A stretch of 64,000 nucleotides of DNA, taken from the NCBI GenBank assembly GCA_013397795.1, contig VZTJ01004018.1, positions 483,394 through 547,393 of the forward strand, in the 5' to 3' direction. The notes under the pieces were generated by a model. That model was not told the origin of the DNA, ran no database searches, and saw only the letters and a list, made by a program, of their open reading frames with translations. The position numbers were made by a program, and so were the translations under genes. The DNA is from Orthonyx spaldingii. Taxonomy: Eukaryota > Chordata > Aves > Passeriformes > Orthonychidae. Below are positions 63,768 to 64,000 of this stretch, in pieces. Within the stretch, counting starts at the first letter, position 1, and each line of letters starts with the position of its first letter.

Positions 63768-64000
63768 CTTTACTCAGGACTTGTCAGGCCACACCTGGAA
63801 TACTGAGTTCAGTTTTGGTCCCTGCCACATAAAAAAAGATGTGGACAGGCTGGAAAGGGTCCAGAGAAGGACCATAAAGATGACCAGAGGACTGGGAAGC
63901 CTTCAATGTGAGGAAAGGCTGAGAGAACTGAGTTTGTTCAGCATTTAGGAAAAAAAGGCTTAGAGGGAGACCTTGTCACCATATTCCCGTATTTAAAAGG
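63768..64000 (+). mobile_element. CR1 LINE fragment, cut by window edge
   Basis: In sense orientation the sequence follows CR1 ORF2-end sequence: caggccacacctggaatact, gagttcagttttggtccctg, gatgtggacaggctggaaag, ggtccagagaaggaccataa, gaggaaaggctgagag and gagggagaccttgtcaccat. It is in the same orientation as DISC1, within intron 3. The 3' end lies beyond the window. The preserved order and modest divergence make the identification secure. Confidence 0.92.

Larger units (their letters stand above)
50085..64000 (+). other. DISC1: DISC1 intron 3 (partial)
   Basis: A phase-1 intron starting GTAAGA that runs past the window edge (at least 13.9 kb). It is AT-rich with short T/A homopolymers (for example 61142-61166) and a CR1 at the far end. 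A pyrimidine tract with two AGs near 60001-60013, followed by a short open frame and AATAAA at 60323, could be a facultative terminal exon. Otherwise I see no coding sequence. Confidence 0.8.

Noticed and set aside
50085..64000. DISC1 exon 4
   Set aside because: I looked for an acceptor followed by a peptide like human AETLQQRLEDLEQEK and found none, so exon 4 is placed beyond the window.
1..64000. tRNA, rRNA, CRISPR arrays, bacterial operons or phage genes
   Set aside because: No cloverleaf, no regularly spaced direct repeats and no prokaryotic gene layout were seen; the window is intron-rich vertebrate DNA.

Overview
The window is vertebrate nuclear DNA, almost certainly from a bird. It has spliced exons with GT/AG borders, long AT-rich introns, a CpG island promoter, several CR1 LINE fragments (the commonest bird retroposon) and a solo LTR of a type widespread in bird genomes. 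There is no sign of bacterial, phage or plasmid sequence, so operons, ribosome binding sites and CRISPR arrays do not apply.

Two protein-coding genes lie head to tail on the + strand in the order known from mammals (TSNAX, then DISC1). Positions 1-4772 hold the last two coding exons of TSNAX (translin-associated factor X, the catalytic partner of translin in the C3PO RNase). A 3'UTR of about 1.4 kb follows, ending near a polyadenylation signal at 6166. From about 6.2 to 25.3 kb is an intergenic spacer with scattered old repeats and no convincing gene. At 25.3-26.1 kb a decayed antisense LTR and a truncated CR1 lie directly against a CpG island (about 26.1-26.54 kb), which contains DISC1 exon 1 (coding 26241-26322). 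DISC1 exon 2 (45494-46479) and exon 3 (50015-50084) follow. Their reading phases join perfectly: 82 + 986 + 70 nt gives 379 codons plus one base. From 50085 to the window end is intron 3; I did not find exon 4.

TRAX (the TSNAX product) works with translin in RNA processing. DISC1 is a scaffold of the centrosome, mitochondria and synapse. They share a locus, and in humans read-through transcripts join them. Here the phases show which TSNAX exon could splice to DISC1 exon 2 in frame (exon 4 could, exon 5 could not).

I found no clearly novel biological system. The best leads are: the transposon-flanked DISC1 promoter with a possible transposon-derived in-frame upstream ATG; a possible short-isoform terminal exon in DISC1 intron 3; an 81-bp inverted repeat pair at 94% identity, differing only by transitions; an unclassified repeat pair sharing a short reading frame; and a bird-specific cysteine cluster in DISC1.
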